Below the pieces are notes generated by a model. It searched no databases. It was not told the origin of the DNA and saw only the letters and a list, made by a program, of their open reading frames with translations. Of a stretch of DNA of 51,218 bases, positions 23,825-33,189 are shown one piece after another (the stretch's first letter is position 1; each line of letters starts with the position of its first letter). A program made the translations under genes and the position numbers. The stretch covers positions 1 to 51,218 of the forward strand of contig JAJDDM010000130.1 of NCBI GenBank assembly GCA_029260315.1, in the 5' to 3' direction. The stretch is from Phycisphaerales bacterium (GTDB taxonomy: Bacteria > Planctomycetota > Phycisphaerae > Phycisphaerales > UBA1924).

Positions 23825-26680
23825 ATGCCCAAGGGTCGCAAGCGAGTCATCTCCCGGAGGGGCGTGGTCAGCGTTCTTGCGATGATGTTCCTGGTGCTGT
23901 TCGGGTCGCTGGTGGCGGCGATGGCGATCGCCAGCCAGGGGAATATCAAGACGGCGAGTACGCACCTGCATGTGATGCGATCGAGCGGGGCCGCGGAGAC
24001 GGGCCTGGCGATCGCCGCCGACCGCCTGGGCCAGGCGACGGGTCGGTTCGTCATCGCCGAGAGCGACATCGACGAGGACGTGGTGTGGGCGCTGTGGACG
24101 GGCAACACGGGGACGATCGAGGGCGAGGTGATCGTGCGTGACCCGGTAAGCGGGCACTTCGAGGCCGCGCCGCCGACGGGCATCGCCGAGGCGATCGCGC
24201 TGCACCACGCGGCGGATGGGAACATCGTGGATTACGGGGGCGTCAACACGCCCGTGGTCGGGCCGGCGCCGGAAGGGACGGACCCGTTCATCTATCGTCT
24301 GGACGGCTGGGTGTACACGCCGATCGTGGCGTTGAGCACGATCGTGGACCAGGACGGGCTGCCCACGAGCGAGCCGGCGTTCCAGGTGGTGTACGCGCCG
24401 CTGGCCGACGGACTGAACGTGCGGGCGATCGTGACCGGGTACGACTTCGCGTACACGCGCAACGGCAGCCCGCTGACGCGGGTGATCATGCGCGATTTCC
24501 AGGTGACCAAGCGGGTGAGCCACGCGGTCATCTCGCCCAGCCGCATCATGATCGGCAAGAACGTGCATCTGACCGGCAGCGTCGGCGTCCACTATCTCGA
24601 CGTGGACGCGGAGTTCGGCGATCCGTTGCTCCTGCGTTCGGACTTTGAGTTCCTCGACGACGAGCTGAACGCCAATCTCGACCTGCTGTACGCGGGGATC
24701 AAGGACTACGACGCCGACTTCGACAACCGCCTGCGGGTGCATCACCCCATCGAGGCGCTGGGCATCCCGAGCGGCGACGCGTTCAGCGACGCCACCGGCG
24801 ACGGCTATGTGGACGAGTTCGATCTGTTCATCAACTTCTACGACGCCAACGGGGACGGGAAGGTCGCGCTGTCCGATGCGCTGCGCGACGGGACGCCCAA
24901 CGAGGCCCTCTCGGCCGAGTTCTACGGCGACGGCGAGCCGATCGACGAGGACCTGGCCAAGCTCATCGACTGGGGCACGCCCGATCGCAACGCGAACGAC
25001 ATCTCCGGCTGGGAAGATCTCAATGACGACGGCGAGTGGGACCCCGACAGCGAGAACCTGCTGGACTTCGACCCGATCTACGGCGTGTTCCTCGACCAGG
25101 AGCTCGGATACCGCGACGGCGTGATCGACCGCCTGGACAGCTACACCAAGCTCAACGGCTCGGTCGCGTTCGCGGTGCGGCGCGAGGACTGGGAGGCGGA
25201 GCAGGCCGAGTGGCAGAGCCGCCTGAAGGGCGGCGTCCAGCCCGACGAGAACTTCCCTCCCATCATCTTCGGCGCCAACGACAAGCAGCTTCCCGATGTT
25301 GACGTCAACGACTTTTCTGGTGCTGGCGATGACCTGCGCGCCGCCGCAGACGGCGCGGACTTCTGGCAGCAACTCGCCGACCAGCTCGGCGTGGGCGTGG
25401 ACGACCTTGACGACTATGTGGAGGCCGAGCCCGACGGCACGGACCAGCCGCGGTATTTCCGGCTGGACCCCGACACCGATGGGGACGGGCTGCCGGACAA
25501 CTGGGACACGGCCTACTTCGAGAAGATGCCGTTCAACGCGCCGGAGTTCAGCGACTGGTACTACCGCCCGGTGATCGAGAACGCGGTCTTCAAGGACGCG
25601 CATATCCCCGCGGGGCTCAATGCGCTATTCGTGAACTGTACCTTCGCGGGCGTGACCTATGTCCGTACGACTGTCGACAACTCCTACGAGTACTGGGGCC
25701 TGTACGGGCGCATGGCGTTCGACGAAGGACTGGGGATCCCGGTGCCGCAGATTGAACGCTCGATCTACGGCGACGATCCGGGCGAGGAAGGCGACCACCC
25801 GCCGATGCTCCCGCCGACCGCGGTGCCGCCGACCCGCAACGTGCTGCTCGCGGAGGATCCGATCGAGAAGGGCGACATCCTGGCGAGCGAGGTGGCGTCG
25901 TACGACCCCGGCGCGTACGACGCGCTGCCCGAGCCGCTGATCATCGACGGTCTGCGTGTGACCGACACCAAGCCGCACTCGAACAATATCCGGATGCACG
26001 ACTGCCTCGTGGTCGGATCGATCGTCTCGGACGCGCCGGATTTCTTCCACCATGTGCGCAACAAGATCCAGTTCACGGGCGCGACGCGGTTCGAGATCGA
26101 GCACCCGGAGTCGCCGAACGATCCGGCGCTCAATCCCGACTCCGAGGACATGAATGTCGTGCTCAAGAGCTCGCTGCTGCTCCCGAACTACTCGGTGGAT
26201 ATCGGGACGTTCAACAGCCCGCCGGAGCAGCGTGTGCATCTTCGCGGCGTGATCGTCGCGGGCCTGCTCGACGTCCGCGGCAACGCGGTGATCGACGGCG
26301 CGTTGCTCATGACGTTCCAGCCCGTCCTGGGCGAGCCGCCCTTGCGCGACCCCCTGGGCAACCCGATCGGCAACCCCGCGCTGTTCAACACGACGCTGGG
26401 CTACTTCGGCCCGGATGACGGCGACGGCGAGAGCCTCGATCCGCAGGAGCTGCCGATCGTCGACGGCGTTCGCATCGTCGGTTGGGATACCGATGACGAC
26501 GGGCTGGCGGACGTCGGGCCCTTCGAGCCCCAGCCTCCGGGATCGGTCGCGGTGCCGTTCTACGGCTACGGCAAGATCGAGCTGCGATTCAACCCGGCGA
26601 TCGCGATGCCCGACGGGATCCTGCTGCCGCTGAGCGCCGAGGTCGACGCGCGCTCATACCGCGAGGGAGCCCGCTCATGA
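23825..26680 (+). CDS. Giant PilX-like minor pilin with calcium loops
   Basis: A 951-residue protein. The N-terminus (RKRVISRRGVVSVLAMMFLVLFGSLVAAMAIASQ) is a PilX-type anchor: basic leader, then one hydrophobic helix ahead of a long extracytoplasmic chain. The body carries several Asp-rich calcium-loop motifs: DATGDGYVDEFDLF, DANGDGKVALSDALRD, DLNDDGEWDPDS, DPDTDGDGLPDNWD and DTDDDGLADVGPFE. The C-terminal third has beta-helix-like stretches (VHLRGVIVAGLLDVRGNAVIDGALL), recalling bactofilin-type folds. Most minor pilins are under 250 residues, so this may be a tip adhesin. GGAGG is 5 bp before the ATG, and its stop overlaps the next start (ATGA). Confidence 0.75.
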   Translation: MPKGRKRVISRRGVVSVLAMMFLVLFGSLVAAMAIASQGNIKTASTHLHVMRSSGAAETGLAIAADRLGQATGRFVIAESDIDEDVVWALWTGNTGTIEGEVIVRDPVSGHFEAAPPTGIAEAIALHHAADGNIVDYGGVNTPVVGPAPEGTDPFIYRLDGWVYTPIVALSTIVDQDGLPTSEPAFQVVYAPLADGLNVRAIVTGYDFAYTRNGSPLTRVIMRDFQVTKRVSHAVISPSRIMIGKNVHLTGSVGVHYLDVDAEFGDPLLLRSDFEFLDDELNANLDLLYAGIKDYDADFDNRLRVHHPIEALGIPSGDAFSDATGDGYVDEFDLFINFYDANGDGKVALSDALRDGTPNEALSAEFYGDGEPIDEDLAKLIDWGTPDRNANDISGWEDLNDDGEWDPDSENLLDFDPIYGVFLDQELGYRDGVIDRLDSYTKLNGSVAFAVRREDWEAEQAEWQSRLKGGVQPDENFPPIIFGANDKQLPDVDVNDFSGAGDDLRAAADGADFWQQLADQLGVGVDDLDDYVEAEPDGTDQPRYFRLDPDTDGDGLPDNWDTAYFEKMPFNAPEFSDWYYRPVIENAVFKDAHIPAGLNALFVNCTFAGVTYVRTTVDNSYEYWGLYGRMAFDEGLGIPVPQIERSIYGDDPGEEGDHPPMLPPTAVPPTRNVLLAEDPIEKGDILASEVASYDPGAYDALPEPLIIDGLRVTDTKPHSNNIRMHDCLVVGSIVSDAPDFFHHVRNKIQFTGATRFEIEHPESPNDPALNPDSEDMNVVLKSSLLLPNYSVDIGTFNSPPEQRVHLRGVIVAGLLDVRGNAVIDGALLMTFQPVLGEPPLRDPLGNPIGNPALFNTTLGYFGPDDGDGESLDPQELPIVDGVRIVGWDTDDDGLADVGPFEPQPPGSVAVPFYGYGKIELRFNPAIAMPDGILLPLSAEVDARSYREGARS

Positions 26681-27282
26681 ACCACTCGAACCAAGGCAGG
26701 CGCGGGTTCAGCCTCGTCGAGATGCTCGTCGCGCTGACGATCAGCAGCCTGCTGCTGACCGCGACGCTCGGCGCGCTCGACGCGTCGTTCAAGTCCTACA
26801 AGGTGACGACCGAGTCGGCCTCCAGCCACGTCGTTTCGCGCTTGGTCATGCAGCGACTGGGCGCTCTGATCCGCACGGGCGAGAGTTTCGGGCCGTTCCC
26901 GGTGAACCCGATCCTGACGCCGATCATCGAGTCGGACTCGATCGAGTTCCGCGTCGAGCCCAACCCCGACGTCAACGCCTACGAGATCTGGCGGATCCAG
27001 CTCACGCCGGTTGTGGGCGAGACCGGCCCCAACGAGCTGCGCTCGATCGTCGAGCGCTACGAGAACGGCGCCTTGGTCAACACGAGCGAGCGGACGCTCA
27101 TGCGACGGATTCTGGACGCGACCTTCACCCTCGAGTACGCGGTTGGCCCGCGCCTCCGGCGCGCGACGGTGGACATCAACATGCTCGCCGACGACGTGCA
27201 GGGCGACACCATCGGCAGCGACATGAGCGCCAACGCCCTGCGGATGGTCACGTCGATCTCGCCGAGGCGACTGGAGGAGTAG
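26677..27282 (+). CDS. Prepilin-like protein (PilW/GspJ type)
   Basis: A 201-residue minor pilin. The leader MNHSNQGRRG is followed by FSLVEMLVALTISSLLLTATLGALDASF, with the Gly-Phe cleavage site and Glu5 intact. The remaining 170 residues resemble GspJ/PilW (VVSRLVMQRLGALIRTGESFG...ALRMVTSISPRR). Its start overlaps the stop of the giant pilin by 4 bp, so the two are translated together. It ends the operon, 7 bp before the stop of nnrD on the other strand. Confidence 0.85.
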   Translation: MNHSNQGRRGFSLVEMLVALTISSLLLTATLGALDASFKSYKVTTESASSHVVSRLVMQRLGALIRTGESFGPFPVNPILTPIIESDSIEFRVEPNPDVNAYEIWRIQLTPVVGETGPNELRSIVERYENGALVNTSERTLMRRILDATFTLEYAVGPRLRRATVDINMLADDVQGDTIGSDMSANALRMVTSISPRRLEE

Positions 27283-27289
27283 GCGTCGC

Positions 27290-28276
27290 TCACGCCGATG
27301 TACGATCGCCGCGCATCGTCTGGGCGATTCGGCAGGCCTCGTCGCACAACTCTCGCGCCAGCAGGCCGCCGGTCACGTTCCGGCTCGCTCTCCAGGCGTC
27401 GCCGGCCAGCCCGTGGATCTCTACCGCGACTCTCGCCGCGTCGTAGAGATCCAGCGGGCGCAGGAGATCCCTGGGCATTCTCTCGCGCATCGCGTCGCTC
27501 AGTCCGGCGATGGGCGTGCCGGAAGCGTGCTGGGCGACGATGCCGGCGATGATGCCACTGAGCACGTCGCCGGTGCCCGCGGTGGCCAGCCAGGGCCCGC
27601 CGCGGTTGCAGGTCCATGCGCGCAATCCGTCGCTGACGACGGTGCGGTGGCCCTTGAGCACGACGACGACGCCGAGGCGTTGGGCGAGGGCCGCGCCGGC
27701 AGCGGCGCGAGCGTCGTCGCTTCCAAGCTCCACCGAGATCTTCAGTGAAGCGGCCAGGCGGCGGAACTCGCCCGGATGGGGTGTCAGGATTGCCCGCGCG
27801 CGCAGCTCGCGATGCAACTCGTCGATCGTCGCCATGACGTTGAGCGCGTCGGCGTCGAGGACGACCGGGGCGTCCTCCTGCTGGATCGCCCGCAGCGTCG
27901 CGGCCTGGGCGGCGTCGGATCTGCCGAGCCCGGGCCCGACGACGAGGCACGCCGAGTTGCGCGAGACCTCGTCGATCCGCGCCGTCATGGCGTGGGAGGC
28001 GACGCGACCGCTCTGTTCATCCAGCGCGACGGGCACGCCGGTCGCGCCGGGCTCGATCGCCAGGGCGTGGGCGAGGATGGAGCGAGGCGTGACCATGCGG
28101 ACGAGGCCGCAGCCGCTTCGGAGGGCGGCCCGGGCCGCGAGGGCCGGGGCGCCGATCATGCACGCCTCGTCGTCGTCGCGTCCGCCGATAATCGAGACGG
28201 TGCCGAACGTGCCCTTGTGCCCGTCCGCGGGGCGCGCAGGCAGTTGTGGCAGCGGGCTCGTGTCCGGCTCTGTCAC
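27290..28276 (-). CDS. nnrD: ADP-dependent NAD(P)H-hydrate dehydratase
   Basis: A 328-residue ribokinase-fold repair enzyme that dehydrates damaged S-NAD(P)HX using ADP or ATP. Key segments are GHKGTFGTVSIIGG near residue 19, LTPHPGEF near 164 and AGTGDVLSGIIAG near 230, the last two binding ADP and the hydrate. Only the dehydratase half is present; the N-terminal epimerase (NnrE) that is often fused is missing. Its ATG overlaps the TGA of the transglutaminase gene (ATGA), so the two form an operon and its expression depends on that upstream gene. Confidence 0.92.
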   Translation of the reverse strand: MTEPDTSPLPQLPARPADGHKGTFGTVSIIGGRDDDEACMIGAPALAARAALRSGCGLVRMVTPRSILAHALAIEPGATGVPVALDEQSGRVASHAMTARIDEVSRNSACLVVGPGLGRSDAAQAATLRAIQQEDAPVVLDADALNVMATIDELHRELRARAILTPHPGEFRRLAASLKISVELGSDDARAAAGAALAQRLGVVVVLKGHRTVVSDGLRAWTCNRGGPWLATAGTGDVLSGIIAGIVAQHASGTPIAGLSDAMRERMPRDLLRPLDLYDAARVAVEIHGLAGDAWRASRNVTGGLLARELCDEACRIAQTMRGDRTSA

Positions 28277-29805
28277 TCGATGCTCTCGATCTCGACCTGC
28301 AATCGCCCGAGCAGCGGGGCGAGGCGCACGAGCGCGTTGCTGCCCTCGTCATCGGAGAGCGTTGAGATCACCAGGGCGATGTGCGTCGCGTCAAAGGCGT
28401 CGGATGGACCGAGCGTTGCGTCGAGGTCGATCCAGCGCCGCTCGCCGTCGACCTCAATCAGGGCCTGTGTCCACATGTGGTAGCCGAAGATGTTGCGCTC
28501 GCCGAGGAATCCGTCGGCGTAGATGAGGCCGCTGGCAATGCGCGACGGGATGCCGCGAGCTCGCAGCAGCGCGCCGAGCAGTGCCGCGTGCTCCGAGCAG
28601 TCGCCCTGGCGCGAGCGGACGACCTCGGAGGCGCTGCCAAAGCCCACGCCGAGGTCCTTGGCGTTGATGTGGCGGTGGACGGCCTCTCGCAGCAGCTCGG
28701 CTTGGCGCAACGTCGGCATGCCGTCGGTACCTCCGGCCCTGCGCGCCAGCTCCTGGATGCGCGGGTCCCGCCAGTTGACCATGCTCGATGCTTCGAGCGT
28801 GGCCTCGGTGTTGTCCTTGCTCGCGAGCCCAGCGGGGAATCCGCCGGCGTCGCGAACATGGACGCGCACGGTCCGCGCGTCGATGCGCTCGGCCCGCTGG
28901 TTGGAGGTCTGCGGGATCTCGCCCAGCTCGCCGTCGGCGACGTGCAGGAGATACGTCGCGTCGGTCGTGCGGCGCGGGCGGACGATCGGGCGATCGGTCC
29001 GCACGAACGTGCGGGCCATGAGCTCGGGCGGGTCGAGCTCGCCCAGGGCCAGCTCTTTGTCCGCCGCGAGCGTCACGACGTGCATCCCGGCGATCGCGAC
29101 TTCGGTGCGGAGCTGTCGCCCGGCGTCGTCGAGAAAGACCGTCGAGCTGACGCCGGGGGTGGCGCTGCTGATGACCTCGCCGCGGATCGCCTCGACGGTT
29201 CGCCCGAGCACGTCCACCGTCGCGGGCCGGAAATCTCGCAGCGTCGTCTGCACTGGCGAGAGCTGCTGCATCGGGTCGAGGCCACGATAGGTGATCTCGC
29301 CGGCGCCGGCTGAGAGGCGCGAGGCTGTGAACGCGCGGATGCCCGCGGGCGTCAGCCACTCGCCGGTGGGCGGATCGCTCGAGCGCGTGGATGGTCGTCC
29401 GCCCTCGGTCGATCTGATCTCGACCGCTTCGTCACCGAACGTGAACACCCGCTTCACCGGCTCGCTGCCCATCGCGACGCTCGTCTCCCATCGCAGGGGC
29501 TCGAATCGGTCGGTCTCGATGAACGTGCTGCGGATGTCGATGGTCACAGTGCTCGGCCCGCGCCGGATGCTCATCGACGTATCGGTCGTCGTCGTGATCC
29601 GATTCTCGTCGACCTCTACTCGCTCGTGGAGCCAGCCCGCCCGCGCGCCGTCGATCTCGACGACGTACCACAGGTCGTACGGTTCCTCGGCGGCTCGCAC
29701 GGTCGCGCTGAGGACCGAGACCGTGAACAGCGAAACAACCAGCGCCGCGGCGGCGCTCGCGTGAATGCTCGGGATGAGCCGGCGTGCGGCGGTCATGATG
29801 GTCAT
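28273..29805 (-). CDS. Secreted transglutaminase-like protein
   Basis: A 510-residue exported protein. The signal peptide (IHASAAAALVVSLFTVSVLSATVRA, ending near residue 38) is followed by a large N-terminal beta-rich domain and a transglutaminase-like cysteine protease core: QGDCSEHAALLGALLRARGIPSR contains the catalytic Cys, YHMWTQALIEVDG contains the His, and WIDLDATLG contains the Asp. This matches bacterial periplasmic transglutaminase-like proteins. The start at 29805 has GGAGG 6 bp upstream. It is followed by nnrD in the same operon and divergent from tatD. The substrate is unknown. Confidence 0.87.
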   Translation of the reverse strand: MTIMTAARRLIPSIHASAAAALVVSLFTVSVLSATVRAAEEPYDLWYVVEIDGARAGWLHERVEVDENRITTTTDTSMSIRRGPSTVTIDIRSTFIETDRFEPLRWETSVAMGSEPVKRVFTFGDEAVEIRSTEGGRPSTRSSDPPTGEWLTPAGIRAFTASRLSAGAGEITYRGLDPMQQLSPVQTTLRDFRPATVDVLGRTVEAIRGEVISSATPGVSSTVFLDDAGRQLRTEVAIAGMHVVTLAADKELALGELDPPELMARTFVRTDRPIVRPRRTTDATYLLHVADGELGEIPQTSNQRAERIDARTVRVHVRDAGGFPAGLASKDNTEATLEASSMVNWRDPRIQELARRAGGTDGMPTLRQAELLREAVHRHINAKDLGVGFGSASEVVRSRQGDCSEHAALLGALLRARGIPSRIASGLIYADGFLGERNIFGYHMWTQALIEVDGERRWIDLDATLGPSDAFDATHIALVISTLSDDEGSNALVRLAPLLGRLQVEIESIE

Positions 29806-29864
29806 GTGGAACCTCCAGGGTCATTCTACCGGGAGCGGGGCCTTGCGCTGCCTACCGTCAGGGC

Positions 29865-30653
29865 GTGATCGACACCCATTGCCACCTGACCTTTCCGGAC
29901 TTCGCCGAGGATATCGGCGATGTGGTGGAGGAGGCGAGGGCGGCGGGCGTGGATGAGCTGATCACGATCTGCACGACGACGCAGAACGTCGAGGAGTGCG
30001 TGCATGTCGCGGATCTGTTCGAGAACGTCTGGTGCAGCGCGGGGGTGCATCCGCTGTACGCCGACCAGGGGCCGCACGACTGGCAGGCGCTGGCCCGGGC
30101 CGCGCGACATCCCAAGTGCGTCGCGTGGGGCGAGCTGGGGCTCGACAACCACTACGACAAGCCGCTTCGCACGATCCAGGACGAGGTCTTGAGCGAGCAG
30201 CTCGCGTTCATCGAGGCCCAGCGCGATTCGGGCGTCGAGCTGCCGATCGTGCTGCACTGCCGCGAGGCGTTCGATGATCTGATCCCGATCCTGCGAGCGA
30301 CGAGCCTCGACCCGGCCCGGTTCGTCTTCCACTGTTTCACCGGCGACGAAGCCGACGCGCGCAAGTGTCTGGACTTCGGCGCGATGATCTCGTTCACCGG
30401 CGTCGTGACGTATCCCAACGCGAAGGACGTGCAAGCCGCGGCGAGGCTCGTGCCCGATGACCGGATCATGGTCGAGACCGACGCGCCGTTCCTGAGCCCC
30501 GTGCCGCATCGCGGCAAACGCCCGTGCCGACCGGCGTGGGTCCGCCACACCGCGGCGTTTCTCGCACAACTCCGTGGCATCGAGTTCGAGGACTTTCACG
30601 CCCGGCTCAACGCCAACAGCGAGCGGTTCTTTGGCATCCGCGTCAACTCGTAA
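29865..30653 (+). CDS. tatD: TatD-family metal-dependent deoxyribonuclease
   Basis: A 262-residue TIM-barrel hydrolase. Metal ligands are visible at His5 and His7 (DTHCH), Glu in AWGELGLD, His in IVLHCRE, His in VFHCFTG and Asp in VETDAPFL. TatD enzymes are 3'-5' exonucleases acting on DNA or RNA and are involved in repair. The start is a GTG at 29865, since the family begins directly at MIDTHCH. It is divergent from the transglutaminase gene and convergent, with a 19-bp gap, with the M16-like gene. Confidence 0.93.
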   Translation: MIDTHCHLTFPDFAEDIGDVVEEARAAGVDELITICTTTQNVEECVHVADLFENVWCSAGVHPLYADQGPHDWQALARAARHPKCVAWGELGLDNHYDKPLRTIQDEVLSEQLAFIEAQRDSGVELPIVLHCREAFDDLIPILRATSLDPARFVFHCFTGDEADARKCLDFGAMISFTGVVTYPNAKDVQAAARLVPDDRIMVETDAPFLSPVPHRGKRPCRPAWVRHTAAFLAQLRGIEFEDFHARLNANSERFFGIRVNS

Positions 30654-30672
30654 TCAACGCACGAATCCCCGA

Positions 30673-32100
30673 TTACTCATCCTCTTGCGGCGAGACGGTG
30701 ACACGGATCGCGCGATCGTCGGAGAGGACTCTGCCGACGGATCTTTGAACATCTTCGATGCCAATCCTGATATACGCACGCCCGGCACGCCTGATCTCAT
30801 CAATCTCGAGCCCGAGGCGCGTCTGATCGCTCAGCACGCCCGCCCAGTAGCGCGGGCGGTCGAGGATCTCCCTGCCTCGCCTGTATCGCTCGCGCCCGGC
30901 CTGCTCCAGTTCCTCTTCGCTGGGGCCCTCGATCGCGAGGCGCTCGATCTCCTCGCGGATGAGGCCCATCGCGTCGACGCTGGAGCCGATCACGACGCCA
31001 TAGAGCACGCCGCGGCCGCCCGCGGTCGCCCTGGGCTCGTAGCGTCCGGCGACCTCGCCGTCGGGGATTTGCGCTATAAGGCGCTCGTCGAGGACGTCCG
31101 CGGCGAGCCGCAGGGCCCGGGCTTCATCCAGCTCGAACAACGGCGGGCCGAGGAATCCGACGAACACGCCCAGCCCGTTGATATCCGGCATCTTCGCCGA
31201 GATCTCGATCGCCTGGGCCTCGCGTGCGGGGCGAGCGAGCTGGACCGCAGGTCTTTGCGAGATGGCTCCCAGGTAGGTCGCCGCCAGATCGAGCGCGACC
31301 GCTCGGCGCAGGTCGCCGGCGATGCCGACCTCGATCGCGCAGGTCCGCGCGATCTCGCGCAGCGCGCTCTCGGCCTGCTCTACGGCCAGGCCCGTGATTC
31401 GATCCGGATCGGGCGGAGCGAACGCGGGCGATCCGTCGCGTGCCAGCTCCATGCCGACGCGGCGCTGGAGCGCCTCGCCCGTCCACTTGGCCTTCTCGCG
31501 GAGCTCCCACGGCGTCAACTTGCGCCAGCGTTCGAAGACCTCACGATCGACGACGGCGTCGCTGAGTACCGCGTGGGCAAGCTCGAAGGCGAGTTCGGCG
31601 TGGGACGGCTCGGCACTGATCCGCAGGCTCACGCTGTCCACGCCAACCATCGCTTCGACTCGGATGTCGGCGTCGCGCAGGATCTTCGTGAGCGCGGCAT
31701 GATCGAGTCGGCGGGTCGCGGGCTCGCCCATGGCGTGGACCGCCGCGCGCAGGGCCTCGGAACTGAGCTGGCCCTCCTGGAGAGCCCCGCCGGAGAGGGT
31801 GATGGCCAGCTCGAGCTTGCCCTCCATCTCGCGGTGGTGGGCGAGCACGCCGTTGGAGAGCGTGATCGACCACACGCCGCTCGATACATGCTGGCGGATC
31901 GTCGTGATCTTGCCGGCGGCGGGCGCGTCGGTGGCCATGCCGACGGGCTCGATACGCGGCCCGAGGACCAGGGCTTGGGGCTCTGTGGCTGAACGAGCTG
32001 CGTCTGTTGGGTCCTCCACGGAACACGCGGCAACGCGGCCCGTCCCGCCCAGGAACACGAATAACCAACCAAGATGGATACACCGGGCTCTTGTCAACAC
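30673..32100 (-). CDS. M16-like (insulinase-fold) lipoprotein, probably inactive
   Basis: About 475 residues with the M16 peptidase fold: LSGGALQEGQLSSEALRAAVHAMG, RVEAMVGVDSVSLRISAEPSHAELAFELAHAVL, and the C-terminal GLIREEIERLAIEGPSEEELEQAGRERYRRG pattern. The zinc-binding HxxEH motif is absent, so it is probably a non-catalytic partner, as in many two-subunit M16 systems, though no active partner is in the window. The N-terminus from the GTG at 32100 looks like a lipoprotein signal (HLGWLFVFLGGTGRVAAC). The start is uncertain because no ribosome-binding site is seen, and an internal ATG at 31938 is possible. It lies 110 bp after rsmD. Confidence 0.7.
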   Translation of the reverse strand: MLTRARCIHLGWLFVFLGGTGRVAACSVEDPTDAARSATEPQALVLGPRIEPVGMATDAPAAGKITTIRQHVSSGVWSITLSNGVLAHHREMEGKLELAITLSGGALQEGQLSSEALRAAVHAMGEPATRRLDHAALTKILRDADIRVEAMVGVDSVSLRISAEPSHAELAFELAHAVLSDAVVDREVFERWRKLTPWELREKAKWTGEALQRRVGMELARDGSPAFAPPDPDRITGLAVEQAESALREIARTCAIEVGIAGDLRRAVALDLAATYLGAISQRPAVQLARPAREAQAIEISAKMPDINGLGVFVGFLGPPLFELDEARALRLAADVLDERLIAQIPDGEVAGRYEPRATAGGRGVLYGVVIGSSVDAMGLIREEIERLAIEGPSEEELEQAGRERYRRGREILDRPRYWAGVLSDQTRLGLEIDEIRRAGRAYIRIGIEDVQRSVGRVLSDDRAIRVTVSPQEDE

Positions 32101-32210
32101 GCTCAACGACCGTCCGATCAACCCCGGCTCCAGATACGAACCGCCCACGACAGGCAACCCCCACACGAAGCGCCCCTTCGGCCACGATCCGAGGCGCACG
32201 CCTCCAGACT

Positions 32211-32996
32211 CTACCGCTTGCGCATGTAAAGGTGCATGCTCATCTTGCCGTAATCGTGGGTTTCCGGACCAATGGCCCCTGTAATAGACAGGTCCACCGG
32301 CTCGTAGCGTACGCCGTCCTGCGACAGATCCTCGGCGTCGGTCCAATTCTCCAGCGACCAGTCCGAAGCATCCAGTTCTTCCACAGCGTCGCCGTCGTCG
32401 TCGATCTCCCGTGGGCGTGATCGCCCGCCCTTCGTCGATGAGCGACGAGACGACTTTCTCGCCTCGGCAGGATGCTCGTCGGCGACGTTCCTTGCGCCAT
32501 CGTCGACCCGGCGCACCGCCGGCCTCGGCGTCCGCAGCACCAGATACCCCGCGTCGTCCAGACGCTCGATCAGCTTGGCGAGTTGGGCCTGGCAGCGCTG
32601 CCACGTCTTGGCGTCGCGCACCATCGGGTAGGGCGGGTCGAAGAAGATGAGGTGGGCCTGGGTTGGGCAGCGGGCGAGGGCGAGCGGGCCAAGGGCGTCG
32701 GATCGGACGATTTCGCAGCGATCCTGGACGCCAAGATTCTGCACGTTGCGTTCGATGACGCCGACCATCTTCTTGTCGCGTTCGATGAAGACGCAGCGGG
32801 AGGCGCCGCGGCTGACGGCTTCGAGGCCGACGGCGCCGGTGCCGGCGAAGAGGTCGATGACGGTCTGGCCCTCGGCGTGCCCTCGGAGGAGGTTGAAGAC
32901 GGCCTCGCGGACGTGGTCGGGCATGGGGCGCGTGGTCGCCGAGTCTTTGGGGGTCTCGATTTTTCGGCGTCTGAGTTCGCCGGCGATGATGCGCAT
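32211..32996 (-). CDS. rsmD: 16S rRNA (guanine966-N2)-methyltransferase RsmD
   Basis: A 261-residue methyltransferase. MRIIAGELRRRKI opens the family, the SAM site is VIDLFAGTGAVGLEAVSRGA near residues 46-65, and the catalytic FDPPYP is at 119-124. Typical RsmD proteins have about 190 residues. Here residues 156-231 are a hydrophilic, low-complexity insert (RKSSRRSSTKGGRSRPREIDDDGD...), followed by the terminal segment SITGAIGPETHDYGKMSMHLY. No repeat structure was found in the insert. The start at 32996 follows from the family. The M16-like gene comes next downstream. Confidence 0.88.
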   Translation of the reverse strand: MRIIAGELRRRKIETPKDSATTRPMPDHVREAVFNLLRGHAEGQTVIDLFAGTGAVGLEAVSRGASRCVFIERDKKMVGVIERNVQNLGVQDRCEIVRSDALGPLALARCPTQAHLIFFDPPYPMVRDAKTWQRCQAQLAKLIERLDDAGYLVLRTPRPAVRRVDDGARNVADEHPAEARKSSRRSSTKGGRSRPREIDDDGDAVEELDASDWSLENWTDAEDLSQDGVRYEPVDLSITGAIGPETHDYGKMSMHLYMRKR

Positions 32997-33000
32997 GGGA

Positions 33001-33189
33001 GAGCAAAGCGGGGGGAGGGGCGGGGGTCAAGGGGCCGGGGGCGCCCATCGGGCGTGGGTCTGGGGGCGTGGGTCGGGGGGGTGGGGTGGGGAGGGGCGGA
33101 CTGGTGTTGGCGGGATTGGGGGTCGGGGCTGCGCGCCGCACTGGTGGGCGAGCCACCAGCGAGTGGGACGGTGGGTGGGTGGTGGGTGA
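33001..33189. repeat. Repeat-rich spacer with hairpin at 33141-33159
   Basis: Short tandem GGTGGG/GGGTGG runs dominate this stretch. CTGGTGG (33141-33147) and CCACCAG (33153-33159) form a 7-bp stem around GCGAG, and the motif also occurs half-complete at 15153-15170. No gene is supported here; open frames on both strands are side effects of the GC-rich repeats. Confidence 0.45.

Noticed and set aside
20395-25603. Long minus-strand open frames opposite pilT, pilC and the giant pilin
   Set aside because: They mirror the genes on the plus strand, are His/Arg/Val-rich and have no ribosome-binding sites.
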